Of a stretch of DNA of 64,000 bases, positions 26,698 to 34,902 are shown piece by piece. The stretch covers positions 3,848,356-3,912,355 of the forward strand of contig NZ_CP060140.1 in the NCBI RefSeq assembly GCF_022376295.1, read 5' to 3'. How positions within the stretch are numbered: position 1 is the stretch's first letter; each line of letters begins with the position of its first letter. Origin of the DNA: Nodularia sphaerocarpa UHCC 0038 (lineage in GTDB: Bacteria; Cyanobacteriota; Cyanobacteriia; Cyanobacteriales; Nostocaceae). Made by a program: the position numbers and the translations under genes. Below the pieces are notes generated by a model. The model saw only the letters and a list, made by a program, of their open reading frames with translations. It was not told the DNA's origin and did not search any database.

Positions 26698-28077
26698 CTA
26701 AGTCGAAATCGACGCGGGGGAAATACTGCTATTAGAAGTTAATTCTGTATCTGTTGGCAAATCGCCGACGCGCAGAATTTTCGCTCCTAGTTGCTGTAAT
26801 TTCAGATCAATCCGATCATAGCCGCGATCAAGATGGTGTAATCCCTGAAATGTGGTTTGTCCTTCAGCTGCTAGTCCTGCTAAAACTAATGATGCTGATG
26901 CTCGTAAATCTGTACCAATTACTGGTGCGCCTGATAACTTCGGCACTCCCCGGACGAAGGCGGCATTGCCTTTAACGCGAATGTCTGCTCCCAGGCGATT
27001 CAACTCGGAGGCATGACGCAGGCGATTTTCAAAGACAGATTCGTTAATCAGGCTATCACCGTCTGCCACAGTCAGTAAGGCCATAAATGGGGCTTGCATA
27101 TCCGTAGGAAACCCAGGATGAGGTAAGGTTTCAATATCCCTAGCTCGGAGAATGTCTGCCGGTAGGATACGTAAGCAGTCTGGTGCATCCTCAATGATGG
27201 TTAAACCCATGTCCCGCAGTTTAGCAATTACTGGAATTAAGTGGTTTGGTAACACTGGCGACAGACTAATTTCTGAACGAGTGATGGCTCCAGCCACTAA
27301 GAAGGTTCCAGCCTCAATGCGGTCAGGAATAATGCTGTAGTCCAGAGAATGCAACTTGGGTACACCCACGATGGTAATCTGACTGCTGCCTGCACCCTGA
27401 ATTTTAGCTCCCATCGCGTTACAGAAGTTAGCCAAATCAACGACTTCTGGCTCCCGTGCAGCGTTTTCGATAATGGTTTCGCCATCTGCGAGGGTGGCGG
27501 CCATCATTAAAGTTTCTGTTGCTCCCACGCTGGGGCTATCTAGGTAGATTTTGGCTCCTTGTAATCTGCCACTACGACCTGGAACATAAGCATTACAAAT
27601 GCCATGTTCAATCTGCACTTCAGCACCCATTGCTTGCAGTCCTCGGACGTGCAAATCAACTGGTCTGGCTCCAATGGCACAACCACCTGGTAATGGCATT
27701 TGTGCTGTTCCTAGCCTGGCTAATATTGCCCCAATGGCAAAAAAACTTGCCCGTAGTTGGGTAACTAGTTCGTAGGGAGCTTTTGATGTGGTAATTTCGC
27801 TGGCGTTGATATCTAAAATGTCGCCTTGTCTTGTGAGGCGTACACCTAAAGCTGATAAAACTTGACTCATCCGCTCTACATCCGCCAATAAGGGAACGTT
27901 GCGGATACGACAATCGCCTGAACAAAGCAAGGAGCCAGCCATGATTACCAGTGCTGAATTTTTAGCACCGCTAATTTTTACATGACCTCCCAAAGAATGC
28001 CCACCCCATATTTGCAAGACTGAGGAGTCTGCTTCTGGAGAAATCTTGGCATCTGGTAAGCCGCTAGAAGGATTAAT
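26698..28077 (-). CDS. murA: UDP-N-acetylglucosamine 1-carboxyvinyltransferase
   Basis: First committed step of peptidoglycan synthesis: transfers enolpyruvyl from PEP to UDP-GlcNAc, in the cytoplasm. Motifs: KISGAKNSALVIMAG, the active-site loop with Cys in LPGGCAIGARPVDLH, and FPTDMQAPFMALL. The start is uncertain. The frame has no ATG; a TTG at 28017 gives a short N-terminus, while an ATT at 28077 lies 7 bp after a perfect GGAGG and would add NPSSGLPDAKISPEADSSV. The ATT start is used here as inference. The stop is followed by a heptad repeat. Confidence 0.95.
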   Translation of the reverse strand: MNPSSGLPDAKISPEADSSVLQIWGGHSLGGHVKISGAKNSALVIMAGSLLCSGDCRIRNVPLLADVERMSQVLSALGVRLTRQGDILDINASEITTSKAPYELVTQLRASFFAIGAILARLGTAQMPLPGGCAIGARPVDLHVRGLQAMGAEVQIEHGICNAYVPGRSGRLQGAKIYLDSPSVGATETLMMAATLADGETIIENAAREPEVVDLANFCNAMGAKIQGAGSSQITIVGVPKLHSLDYSIIPDRIEAGTFLVAGAITRSEISLSPVLPNHLIPVIAKLRDMGLTIIEDAPDCLRILPADILRARDIETLPHPGFPTDMQAPFMALLTVADGDSLINESVFENRLRHASELNRLGADIRVKGNAAFVRGVPKLSGAPVIGTDLRASASLVLAGLAAEGQTTFQGLHHLDRGYDRIDLKLQQLGAKILRVGDLPTDTELTSNSSISPASIST

Positions 28078-28084
28078 AAGCCTA

Positions 28085-28089
28085 CCTCC
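28085..28089 (-). promoter_or_regulatory. Shine-Dalgarno GGAGG upstream of murA, supporting an ATT start
   Basis: On the minus strand GGAGG is followed 7 bp later by ATT in the murA frame, and the frame is open back to a TAA further upstream. The alternative TTG at 28017 has no comparable ribosome-binding site. Confidence 0.5.
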
Positions 28090-28421
28090 AAAAACAATAC
28101 GTAATTTTATAGCTTAGAAGTTGGTTTTGATTCTACAGTAAAGAGTTGGTTTGTCTACATTTTGTATAAATAAATTGTGCCTTAAATATTAAATAAAGTC
28201 TGTAAGCAAGGTGTAGCAAGGTTTATGAATATTTAACAATTTAACCCAGCCGGGACGACAAGACAGATCACAGAATTATTTAACGATGGGTAACGCCCCG
28301 CCTCCGGCGATCGCGATCGCGCTGCGTGTGCTTTGCACTCAGCGCTGCTGCAAGCAGATCGCACTTGACAAGTATAAATATTTAAGTAACAATAAGAAGT
28401 TGTCGATCAAAATCGATGTGA
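28090..28421. other. Spacer between murA and tRNA-Leu
   Basis: About 330 bp. The left part is A/T-rich promoter-like DNA for murA. At 28295-28368 there is a HIP1-rich repeat (GGCGATCGCGATCGCGCTGC). No coding sequence is seen. Confidence 0.5.
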
Positions 28422-28502
28422 GCGGAACTGGCGGAATGGCAGACGCGCTAGATTCAGGTTCTAGTGCCGCAAGGCTTCCGGGTTCAAGTCCCGGGTTCCG
28501 CA
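28422..28502 (+). tRNA. tRNA-Leu (anticodon CAG)
   Basis: Class II tRNA. Acceptor GCGGAAC pairs with GTTCCGC, discriminator A. The anticodon stem CTAGA/TCTAG encloses TTCAGGT (anticodon CAG). A variable arm TGCCGCAAGGC precedes a T-arm with GGTTCAAGTCC. CCA is not encoded. 81 nt. Confidence 0.96.
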
Positions 28503-28534
28503 TACTCATTTGGGTTTAATCCCAAATCATTATT

Positions 28535-29320
28535 GTGTTAACTAGTCTACAAAACTCTTTAGTCAAACAAATCCGCAAGCTGCACTCTACCAAAGAGCGT
28601 CACAAGCAAGAATTATGTTTACTGGAAGGAACACACCTCTTGCAAGAAGCTTGTGTGATGAATTATCCCCTGGTAACAGTCTGTTGCACCCCTGAATGGC
28701 AAATAGCTCACCCGGAACTCTGGGAAGCAGCTTGTAGGCACAGTCAAAGGGTTGAAATTGTTAGTCAGGAAATTTTAGCAGCGATCGCCACCACAGTCCA
28801 ACCAGATGGTGTAATTGCTACAGCCCAACGGTTGATTCATCAAACTCAAGTCCCTTTTACTGGTTTAGTTTTAGCCTTGGAAACTATCCAAGATCCCGGT
28901 AATCTAGGGACGATAATTCGCACGGCTGCGGCTACTGGCGCAACTGGGTTATGGCTGAGTGAGGATAGTGTAGATGTAGACAGCCCCAAAGTTTTACGCG
29001 CTTCTGCGGGTCAATGGTTTCGGGTCGCTACAGCAGTGAGTGAAGATTTGAAAGGGACAGTCAAACAAAGTCAGCAAGCGGGAATGCAGGTAGTAGCGAC
29101 TCTACCCACGGCAAATTTAACTTATTGGGATGTAGACTGGCGAAAACCCAGTTTAATTTTACTGGGTAATGAAGGGGCTGGTTTGTCGGCAGATTTAGCT
29201 AGCATGGCTGACAAGCAGGTGAAAATACCCCTGAGTGCAGGAGTAGAATCTTTGAATGTGGCGATCGCAGCTGCTTTAATGATGTATGAAGCTCAAAGGC
29301 AAATAATTCATCATTCTTAA
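28535..29320 (+). CDS. SpoU/TrmH-family RNA 2'-O-ribose methyltransferase
   Basis: 261 residues beginning with GTG at 28535, only 32 bp after tRNA-Leu. An N-terminal substrate-binding domain (KQELCLLEGTHLLQEA) precedes the SPOUT knot domain, with motif 1 IQDPGNLGTIIRTAAATG, motif 2 LILLGNEGAGLS and motif 3 IPLSAGVESLNVAIAAALMMYE. All three knot motifs are intact. The family methylates rRNA or tRNA with SAM as donor; the target nucleotide is not predictable from sequence. Position next to a tRNA gene is suggestive but not proof of a tRNA target. Confidence 0.92.
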   Translation: MLTSLQNSLVKQIRKLHSTKERHKQELCLLEGTHLLQEACVMNYPLVTVCCTPEWQIAHPELWEAACRHSQRVEIVSQEILAAIATTVQPDGVIATAQRLIHQTQVPFTGLVLALETIQDPGNLGTIIRTAAATGATGLWLSEDSVDVDSPKVLRASAGQWFRVATAVSEDLKGTVKQSQQAGMQVVATLPTANLTYWDVDWRKPSLILLGNEGAGLSADLASMADKQVKIPLSAGVESLNVAIAAALMMYEAQRQIIHHS

Positions 29321-29323
29321 TTT

Positions 29324-29563
29324 TTATTTTTTGGCTTTTTTGTCAAGATATTCTTCAATATCAGCAACAGCATCTTCTAACTCTGCTAAATCAATATCTA
29401 TTAAATCTTCAATGAGTTCGACTTTATCTATTTTGCCATGAGTAAGTTTTGCCTTGGCTTCAACTTCAGTAGAACTTTCTGGCAAGATATCCTCTAATTG
29501 TGCCAAGGTTTCCTGTAACTTTTGCTCCGCAGAGTGGCTCTGTTTGTGCTGATTTTGCTCCAT
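29324..29563 (-). CDS. Small acidic helical protein, unknown function
   Basis: From the ATG at 29563 the product is 79 residues (MEQNQHKQSH...), very acidic, with a central and C-terminal amphipathic helix (VELIEDLIDIDLAELEDAV) and a Lys-rich tail (KKAKK). The frame also allows a start 3 codons earlier. It is convergent with the SpoU gene, almost abutting its stop, and lies 42 bp after the next minus-strand gene, so the two are likely cotranscribed. No family recognised. Confidence 0.6.
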   Translation of the reverse strand: MEQNQHKQSHSAEQKLQETLAQLEDILPESSTEVEAKAKLTHGKIDKVELIEDLIDIDLAELEDAVADIEEYLDKKAKK

Positions 29564-29613
29564 AATGATCACTATTGATGTAAAAATCTGGAATTGGTAG
29601 CGTAAACCCGCAC

Positions 29614-30051
29614 TTATTTATTCGTTGTGGAAGTATTATGAGCATTTTGAAGCCGTTCTCTAATTACCATTAGTTGCTGTTGGTTACTAATGGGGGAGCG
29701 TGGCGCTGGTAGTTCGGTGTTAGGCCAGTCGGGTAAATCGTTGCAAGGACATAATAAGGTAGGCATCCCAATGCTTCGCATGGGTACTGGCATTTCACAA
29801 CGGCCACAAGCCGAGACTTCCCAAGCTGGTGTTAGTAATTCGGCAATGGTTTCATCAGTACCCTCTAGATAACAGTCGCCTGTGGTCTGAGAGAGAATTG
29901 TTTGCCAACATTCTTCAAATTCTTGACTATAGCGATCGCCTTTCAGGACTGGTTGAGGCAAAAAGGTCGCCTTACCATTGCTAACTACGACTTTCTTACC
30001 CAACTGAAACCAGTAGGCAAGATACTCTTTAACTTCTTGTTTGGTTGCCAT
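29614..30051 (-). CDS. Conserved cyanobacterial protein with CxxC motif, unknown function
   Basis: 145 residues. The first 90 residues form an alpha/beta domain (VKEYLAYWFQLGKKVVV...). A cysteine-containing segment follows, CGRCEMPVPMRS, then LLCPCND; the four cysteines could bind zinc. The C-terminus is polar, with Pro/Asn/Gln. No signal peptide. Probably in an operon with the small acidic gene downstream. Function unknown. Confidence 0.65.
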   Translation of the reverse strand: MATKQEVKEYLAYWFQLGKKVVVSNGKATFLPQPVLKGDRYSQEFEECWQTILSQTTGDCYLEGTDETIAELLTPAWEVSACGRCEMPVPMRSIGMPTLLCPCNDLPDWPNTELPAPRSPISNQQQLMVIRERLQNAHNTSTTNK

Positions 30052-30112
30052 ATCGAAATTCTAAAGTTTTTACCGGTGATTTTTCAGTTGGAATACCTAA
30101 TTTTAAGATGAA

Positions 30113-31453
30113 CTACCCCTGGCTAACTTCGTTTGAGCCAGGGGTTTCTACATCCCCTAGCGTAGCCTGAGATTTTTGACGTTTCACACGACCTAGTTGC
30201 TTCATACTTCCAGCATTCTTAGGTTTGCTAGTGTTTGAAGTAGAGCTAGAATCATCCACGTCTAAGAGGCTAGTTCCTAACCCCTGTAGATTATTTGAGT
30301 ACCAAAGCAACATAACCTCTGCGGCTGCAATATCACGCTGTTGGGTATATCCGCAGTTATGGCAAAGGTGAGTCCGTTGTCCTAAAGTTTTCTTCTCTTG
30401 ATGTCCACATTTAGGACAAGTTTGACTAGGCTTTACCTTATTTGTAGGAACTTCTACAAATAAGCCACCAATATCTGATAATTTCGCTTTTAGAGCGGAT
30501 TTTATCATCCCCATACCTACATCAAGAATTGATTTGTTTAGTCCAGCTTTTTGCTTTTTGCGTTTACCTTTCTTAGCTTTGGCACTCATATTTTTAACTT
30601 CTAGTTTTTCAGTAACTACCGTGCTATTACCGCTAATTATTCGTGTAGTTTCTTGGTGGACAAAGTTCTGACGTTGGTTAGCAACTTTTCTCGAAAGTTT
30701 ACTAACTAACTGTTGTACTTTTTTCCACCTTCTAGAAGCCTTAACTTTCTTTCGGAAATTGGGAGAACGTTTTCGACGTTTTAATTTACCTAATTCCTGA
30801 TTCTTTTTTTCGGCTTTTCGGAAAAACCGAGGCGCAGGAACTAAACCATTATCTTCACCATTTGTCCATGCAATTGCATCGTTACAACCTAAGTCAATTG
30901 CAATGATACCATCATTAGTTTTGCGGCTATTCTTTAACAAAGTATCATCAATTTCTACCACGATAGAAGCATACCACTTACCATTACGGTTGACGATATC
31001 TAAAGCTTTAGGATGTCCCCAAAGTCTGGCTTTACCCCGCATTTGTATCTGACCAATCTTTGCTAATTCTAAATAGCCGTTATCGCCTGTACTATGCACT
31101 TTCCATCCAGTAAAAGATGGGTAATTCCATCCTGAATAATGGCGTATTGACTTGAATCTAGGATGCTTTGCTAGTCCTTTTAAAAACCTTTGAAAAGCAA
31201 AATTAACTCTTTTTAATGTGGCTTGTAATGCTTGAGAATTGATGATTTTGTACTCTGTCCAAACTTCTTTGAAATCCGGTAAACAGTTCTGCTGCTCAAA
31301 ATAAGAAACAGATTTACCAAACTTTTTATATGAAGTAATGCGGTTGGATACAGCAGCGTTATACTGGTCTTTGTGAAGTTGGCGATGGTAGTGCAACATT
31401 TCACTGACTTGTTTATTAGGATATAGTCGGAAAGTCGCTCTGCGTAACGCCAT
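30113..31453 (-). CDS. tnpB: TnpB-type RNA-guided nuclease of an IS200/IS605-family (IS1341-type) element
   Basis: 446 residues. The split RuvC nuclease residues look intact: Asp in IIAIDLGCNDA, Glu in VVTEKLEVKNM, and Asp in QQRDIAAAEVML. A four-Cys zinc finger (CPKCG...CHNCG) lies between the last two. The N-terminus shows RATFRLYPNK, typical of TnpB. No TnpA gene is present, so transposition would need one elsewhere. TnpB proteins cut DNA guided by a short RNA from the element's right end. The frame is full length, with an Asn/Ser-rich C-terminal extension. Confidence 0.92.
   Translation of the reverse strand: MALRRATFRLYPNKQVSEMLHYHRQLHKDQYNAAVSNRITSYKKFGKSVSYFEQQNCLPDFKEVWTEYKIINSQALQATLKRVNFAFQRFLKGLAKHPRFKSIRHYSGWNYPSFTGWKVHSTGDNGYLELAKIGQIQMRGKARLWGHPKALDIVNRNGKWYASIVVEIDDTLLKNSRKTNDGIIAIDLGCNDAIAWTNGEDNGLVPAPRFFRKAEKKNQELGKLKRRKRSPNFRKKVKASRRWKKVQQLVSKLSRKVANQRQNFVHQETTRIISGNSTVVTEKLEVKNMSAKAKKGKRKKQKAGLNKSILDVGMGMIKSALKAKLSDIGGLFVEVPTNKVKPSQTCPKCGHQEKKTLGQRTHLCHNCGYTQQRDIAAAEVMLLWYSNNLQGLGTSLLDVDDSSSTSNTSKPKNAGSMKQLGRVKRQKSQATLGDVETPGSNEVSQG
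30115..30145 (-). ncRNA. Right-end hairpin, candidate 3' part of an omega (guide) RNA
   Basis: A 9-bp perfect stem, CCCCTGGCT/AGCCAGGGG, with an 11-nt loop, overlapping the last codons of tnpB. In TnpB systems the guide-RNA scaffold overlaps the tnpB 3' end and its guide begins at the right element boundary, here near 30112-30100. The boundary is inferred. Confidence 0.4.
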
Positions 31454-31616
31454 TGATGTTTACTCTCCATTCACTTTCTTAACTTATGCTATACTAGCAC
31501 TTGTTATGCGGAAAAACTAATATTTTGTCAAAAACTCAACTGTCCTCAAAATTCTTTCACTTGCAGTAAAAAACATTTTAAGAACGTTTCGTTTTTGACT
31601 TGCTTACATCCCCACC

Positions 31617-32204
31617 CTATGAGTACATTGAGGGTGGGGAATTACGCAAAACTGTTAAATTTTGAGAACTGGGTAATGGTGAACCCAAAACGCTGAGATT
31701 GAGAACGTGACCGCCAGTAACTAAATAAACAGGTTGACAAATAGCACCTAACTGGCGGATGAGAGTACCCAGGCGATCGCGAAACAGCCGACCAAGAGGA
31801 TAAGCTGGAATTACGCCCCAAGCTGTTTCTTCGCCGACAAATACCATATCAGCAGCTACCAGTTGCACAGTTTCTAATAACTCTACCAGGGTATTTTTCC
31901 AAGTCTCCTCATCTTGTTCGAGAAGATTAGCCACCCAAGTACCCAAAGAATCAACCAAAAGGCAGGTATTTGGCTTGGCATCAGCGAGAGTAGCAGATAA
32001 TTCTACAGGTACTAAAAGCGTTACCCAATCTGAGGGACGACGTTTTTGGTGTTCTTGAATACGTTTGTCCCATTCTGCATCGCCGGGGTTTTCAGTGGCT
32101 GTCGCCACGTAAACCACAGTTTTTCCTGACTGTATTGCCAGAATTTCTGCCCATTCACTTTTACCAGACCTGGCCGGGCCTGTGACTAAGATGACTTTGC
32201 TCAA
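31617..32204 (-). CDS. cobU: Adenosylcobinamide kinase/adenosylcobinamide-phosphate guanylyltransferase
   Basis: 195 residues. P-loop GPARSGKS at residues 9-16, RRPSDW at about 55, LVDSLGTWVANLL and the late VTGGHVLNLSVLGSPLP are CobU signatures; the His of the GTP-binding site is in EHQKRRP. It performs kinase and guanylyltransferase steps in cobalamin (pseudocobalamin) nucleotide-loop assembly. The last codons and stop lie in the left-end hairpin of the tnpB element, so the natural C-terminus may be altered by a few residues; the conserved domain is complete. Confidence 0.92.
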   Translation of the reverse strand: MSKVILVTGPARSGKSEWAEILAIQSGKTVVYVATATENPGDAEWDKRIQEHQKRRPSDWVTLLVPVELSATLADAKPNTCLLVDSLGTWVANLLEQDEETWKNTLVELLETVQLVAADMVFVGEETAWGVIPAYPLGRLFRDRLGTLIRQLGAICQPVYLVTGGHVLNLSVLGSPLPSSQNLTVLRNSPPSMYS

Positions 32205-32337
32205 AACTGTATCCTATCAAAGCTAAAATTAACAACATTATGATTATTTATGCCAAAATTGTCGCAAGCGATCAACTAAAAGACCCCATTCTGAATTATT
32301 CAAAACTATTGTTAACAGGAGATTTGAAGATATTTTT

Positions 32338-33135
32338 ATGAAAACAGGTTTAAAACGTATTGAAGCAACTTTACATGATTTAGGGAATCGTAGCACTACG
32401 CCCACAGAGGCGGGTGATTCTTTAAAGTCGTCTTTTTCTTTTAGGATTAGCGTGGGAACAACGGAATCTACAGTCAGTGCAGATACTTCCTCGGCAAAAC
32501 AGACAGAGGAAGTGGGCGGAGAATCCCCAAATGATGATTCTGGCGAGCAGCATTTATTTCCTCAGCATCAGTCTGTGCAAACCTTTCCAGCACAAGAGAT
32601 TGATGGCAAAACACCCAGCCTTCCCAAGTTCAAAAATCCTAGCTTTAGTAGCCATCGCCACGGTGCTAATCCGGCATTAGCAATGAATATATTGCAAGAA
32701 ATTCAGTCACATATCGCCGGTTGGCAGACACAATTACAAACAATTTTACAGCAAATTCAAGATGTTTATTTAGAAGGACCGATTGTTAATGGCTGGTTAG
32801 AGTCCAATCTCCAGGAACCAGAACAGAAAGGAACAGCGACACTGCGCCACGGGGAAGTTGAGCAATTGATGAACTACGTAGAAGAAATTTGTACCACGAG
32901 TGGGAAAGTATCTGAGCAATCCGCCCGTAGTGGTTATAGCCTCTGTGGTTTGGATGAGTCTGGTAAAGTCTGGTCACGTCCTTGTCCATCAGAGCAATTA
33001 CCTATGGTGAGTATGGCGATCGCTCGTCACCAAAAATTACGCCAACTTTTGGGGCGCAAGCAGTATCTAGAAACCCGCCTGAGTCAATTGGCAGAAACTC
33101 TGGTAGTTTTACATAGTAACATTCAACAGGTTTGA
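32338..33135 (+). CDS. Cyanobacterial protein of unknown function
   Basis: 265 residues. The first 115 are polar and low-complexity (Ser/Thr/Pro/Gln). The second half is predicted helical, with ILQEIQSHIAGWQTQLQTILQ, and a central EEICTTSGK... segment with one WSRPCPSEQLP loop. It starts with MKTGLKRIEATLHDLGNRS behind an AGGAGA ribosome-binding site. No family recognised and no signal peptide. The hpsE-like gene follows on the same strand 58 bp later, so the two may be cotranscribed. Confidence 0.6.
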   Translation: MKTGLKRIEATLHDLGNRSTTPTEAGDSLKSSFSFRISVGTTESTVSADTSSAKQTEEVGGESPNDDSGEQHLFPQHQSVQTFPAQEIDGKTPSLPKFKNPSFSSHRHGANPALAMNILQEIQSHIAGWQTQLQTILQQIQDVYLEGPIVNGWLESNLQEPEQKGTATLRHGEVEQLMNYVEEICTTSGKVSEQSARSGYSLCGLDESGKVWSRPCPSEQLPMVSMAIARHQKLRQLLGRKQYLETRLSQLAETLVVLHSNIQQV

Positions 33136-33193
33136 GTAAAACCTGGAAACGAGATTTTGCTAAGGTTGACTCACTCAATTGAAAATCCATCCT

Positions 33194-34123
33194 ATGCCAG
33201 ATAATCAAATCTCTGCTATCATCTGCACTCACAATCGAGATACTTACTTAGGCGCTGCGATTGATAGTTTGTTGGCACAGGTCTTTACGGCTGATTTTGA
33301 AGTTGTGGTTGTGGATAATGGGTCTAGCGATCGCACCCGTGAAGTGGTAGAACAAAGACTGGGCGATCCGCGTGTTAAGTATGTCTTTGAACCCACCATT
33401 GGTTTATCTGTAGCCCGCAATACTGGCGCAAGAGTTGCGAGTGCAGAAATTATCGCTTATTTAGATGACGATGCCGTGGCTAGTGCGTACTGGCTACAAG
33501 TGTTGTATGCTGCCTATCAGAATGATTCTAAACTGGCGATCGCTGGGGGCAAAGTGACGCTTTTATGGCCGCCCAACATCGAACCACCAACTTGGCTATC
33601 TCCTGGATTAGCAAGCAATTTAGGCGCATACGATTTAGGCGATCAAATGATTTACATTCAGCAGCCAGGTTTAACCCCTAGAGGCTTGAATTACTCCCTA
33701 CGCCGCAGTTTTCTCGAAGAAATCGGTGGTTTTGATCCTCATCTCGGTCGAGTTGGAAAGAACTTATTATCCAATGAAGAACTGCAAATGACAGAATTTG
33801 CCCTTGAGCGTGGTTGGAAAGTTGCATACCTTCCCGAAGCTTTAGTGGCTCATAATGTCGCTCCCGAACGCCTCAAACGCTCCTGGTTTTTGAATCGAGG
33901 CTGGTGGCAAGGTATCAGTGAGTGCTATCGTGAACAACTAGCCGGTAAAGCCGATATTGGTCAGTTGCAACGGGGTAGCGAGCGATTTTTGCGGGGTTTA
34001 TATAAGGCATTAAAATATTTTGCCAATCCGGCAGAACGTTTTGACAAGCTTGTGTATGCTTATGGGCAAATCGGTTACTTAAATGCTGCTATTCAAGGCT
34101 TATTATCAATTAATAAGAAATGA
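33194..34123 (+). CDS. hpsE: GT2-family glycosyltransferase, HpsE-like (hormogonium polysaccharide)
   Basis: The ATG at 33194 (MPDNQISAIICTHNR) is preferred to a TTG at 33179. About 309 residues. GT-A fold motifs are present: ICTHNRDTYLGAAIDSLL, VVDNGSSDRTREVV, and the metal-binding YLDDDA. The central RGLNYSLRRSFLEEIGGFDPHLGRVGKNLLSNEEL is typical of the HpsE type, which acts in synthesis of the polysaccharide used in hormogonium gliding. No membrane helices. It is followed by an HpsU-like acetyltransferase, consistent with a shared polysaccharide pathway. The exact sugar is unknown. Confidence 0.8.
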   Translation: MPDNQISAIICTHNRDTYLGAAIDSLLAQVFTADFEVVVVDNGSSDRTREVVEQRLGDPRVKYVFEPTIGLSVARNTGARVASAEIIAYLDDDAVASAYWLQVLYAAYQNDSKLAIAGGKVTLLWPPNIEPPTWLSPGLASNLGAYDLGDQMIYIQQPGLTPRGLNYSLRRSFLEEIGGFDPHLGRVGKNLLSNEELQMTEFALERGWKVAYLPEALVAHNVAPERLKRSWFLNRGWWQGISECYREQLAGKADIGQLQRGSERFLRGLYKALKYFANPAERFDKLVYAYGQIGYLNAAIQGLLSINKK

Positions 34124-34320
34124 TAATTTTTATGTGGATTTAATAAAATACAGAACCTCACCCCCAACCCCTCTCCTTACTAAGGAGAGGGGAGACGTTA
34201 TGGGAAAGCAACCAGAGGGGAGACTTGATGCAACTTCTTAGGCGGGGTGAGGTTAAAAACTAAATTTGGATGTTATTTAATTCATATTCCTAATGACAAA
34301 TGACCAATGACAAATGACCA
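34124..34320. repeat. Spacer of G/C-rich palindromic repeat plus TGAC heptads
   Basis: 34150-34260 carries the CCTCACCCCCAACCCCTCTC repeat, and 34289-34333 carries TGACCAA/TGACAAA heptads. The heptads run into the start codon of the next gene. Confidence 0.75.
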
Positions 34321-34902
34321 ATGACTAATGACAAAGCTTTTGTAGATTTACGTAAGTATGACCAATCTTGGTTTGATCGGGGGCGACCTGGGTGGTATAT
34401 TTTATTATGGTGGTTTGTGCAGGCGATCGCATTTCCCCTAACTCCTCATTCTTTCAGTAGTTGGCGTTGTAGTATCCTACGAATATTTGGCGCTAGAATT
34501 GGCAAAAATGTCTTACTTCGACCTACAGCCCGTTTCACATACCCTTGGAAAGTTACCATTGGTGACTACAGTTGGATTGGTGATGATGTAGTTTTCTACA
34601 GTCTTGATGAGATTTTCATCGGTGAACACTGCGTAATATCACAGAAAAGTTATCTCTGTACTGGTACTCATGATCTTCACGATCCTGCCTTTGGCTTGAA
34701 AACAGCAAGGATTACCATTGGTAATGGGGTGTGGGTAGCGGCAGATTGTTTTGTGGGGACAGGAGTAGAAATTGGTTATAATGCCGTAATTGGCGCTCGT
34801 AGTAGTGTATTTACTGATATGCCACCAGGGCAGGTTTGTTGGGGAAGTCCTTGTCGTCCTCAATATCCGAGGCTGAACAATCAGGAAACAGCAACCACTT
34901 AA
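34321..34902 (+). CDS. hpsU: WcaF/HpsU-like acetyltransferase (left-handed beta-helix)
   Basis: 193 residues. Two N-terminal conserved blocks, VDLRKYDQSWFDRGRPGW and RIFGARIGKNVLLRP, match the colanic-acid WcaF/HpsU type. Hexapeptide repeats then form the beta-helix: VTIGDYSWIGDDV, EIFIGEHCVISQ, ITIGNGVWVAAD and AVIGARSSVF. The likely catalytic His is in CTGTHDLHDP. It would O-acetylate a polysaccharide precursor with acetyl-CoA. The start codon and codons 2-4 come from a heptad repeat, so the original N-terminus may have been replaced. A degenerate copy of the 3' end follows. Confidence 0.82.
   Translation: MTNDKAFVDLRKYDQSWFDRGRPGWYILLWWFVQAIAFPLTPHSFSSWRCSILRIFGARIGKNVLLRPTARFTYPWKVTIGDYSWIGDDVVFYSLDEIFIGEHCVISQKSYLCTGTHDLHDPAFGLKTARITIGNGVWVAADCFVGTGVEIGYNAVIGARSSVFTDMPPGQVCWGSPCRPQYPRLNNQETATT

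Larger units (their letters stand above)
30113..31639 (-). mobile_element. IS200/IS605-type element carrying only tnpB (approximate ends)
   Basis: Approximate limits are set by two subterminal hairpins, as usual for this superfamily. The left-end hairpin (31610-31639) is CCCCACCCT/AGGGTGGGG; the right-end hairpin (30116-30144) is CCCCTGGCT/AGCCAGGGG. No target duplication is expected for this class. Exact cleavage sites cannot be placed. Confidence 0.65.

Noticed and set aside
30113..31453. Reading TnpB as a standard transposase or as a Cas12 effector
   Set aside because: Length, zinc finger and element ends fit TnpB; there is no CRISPR array or Cas1/Cas2 in the window.
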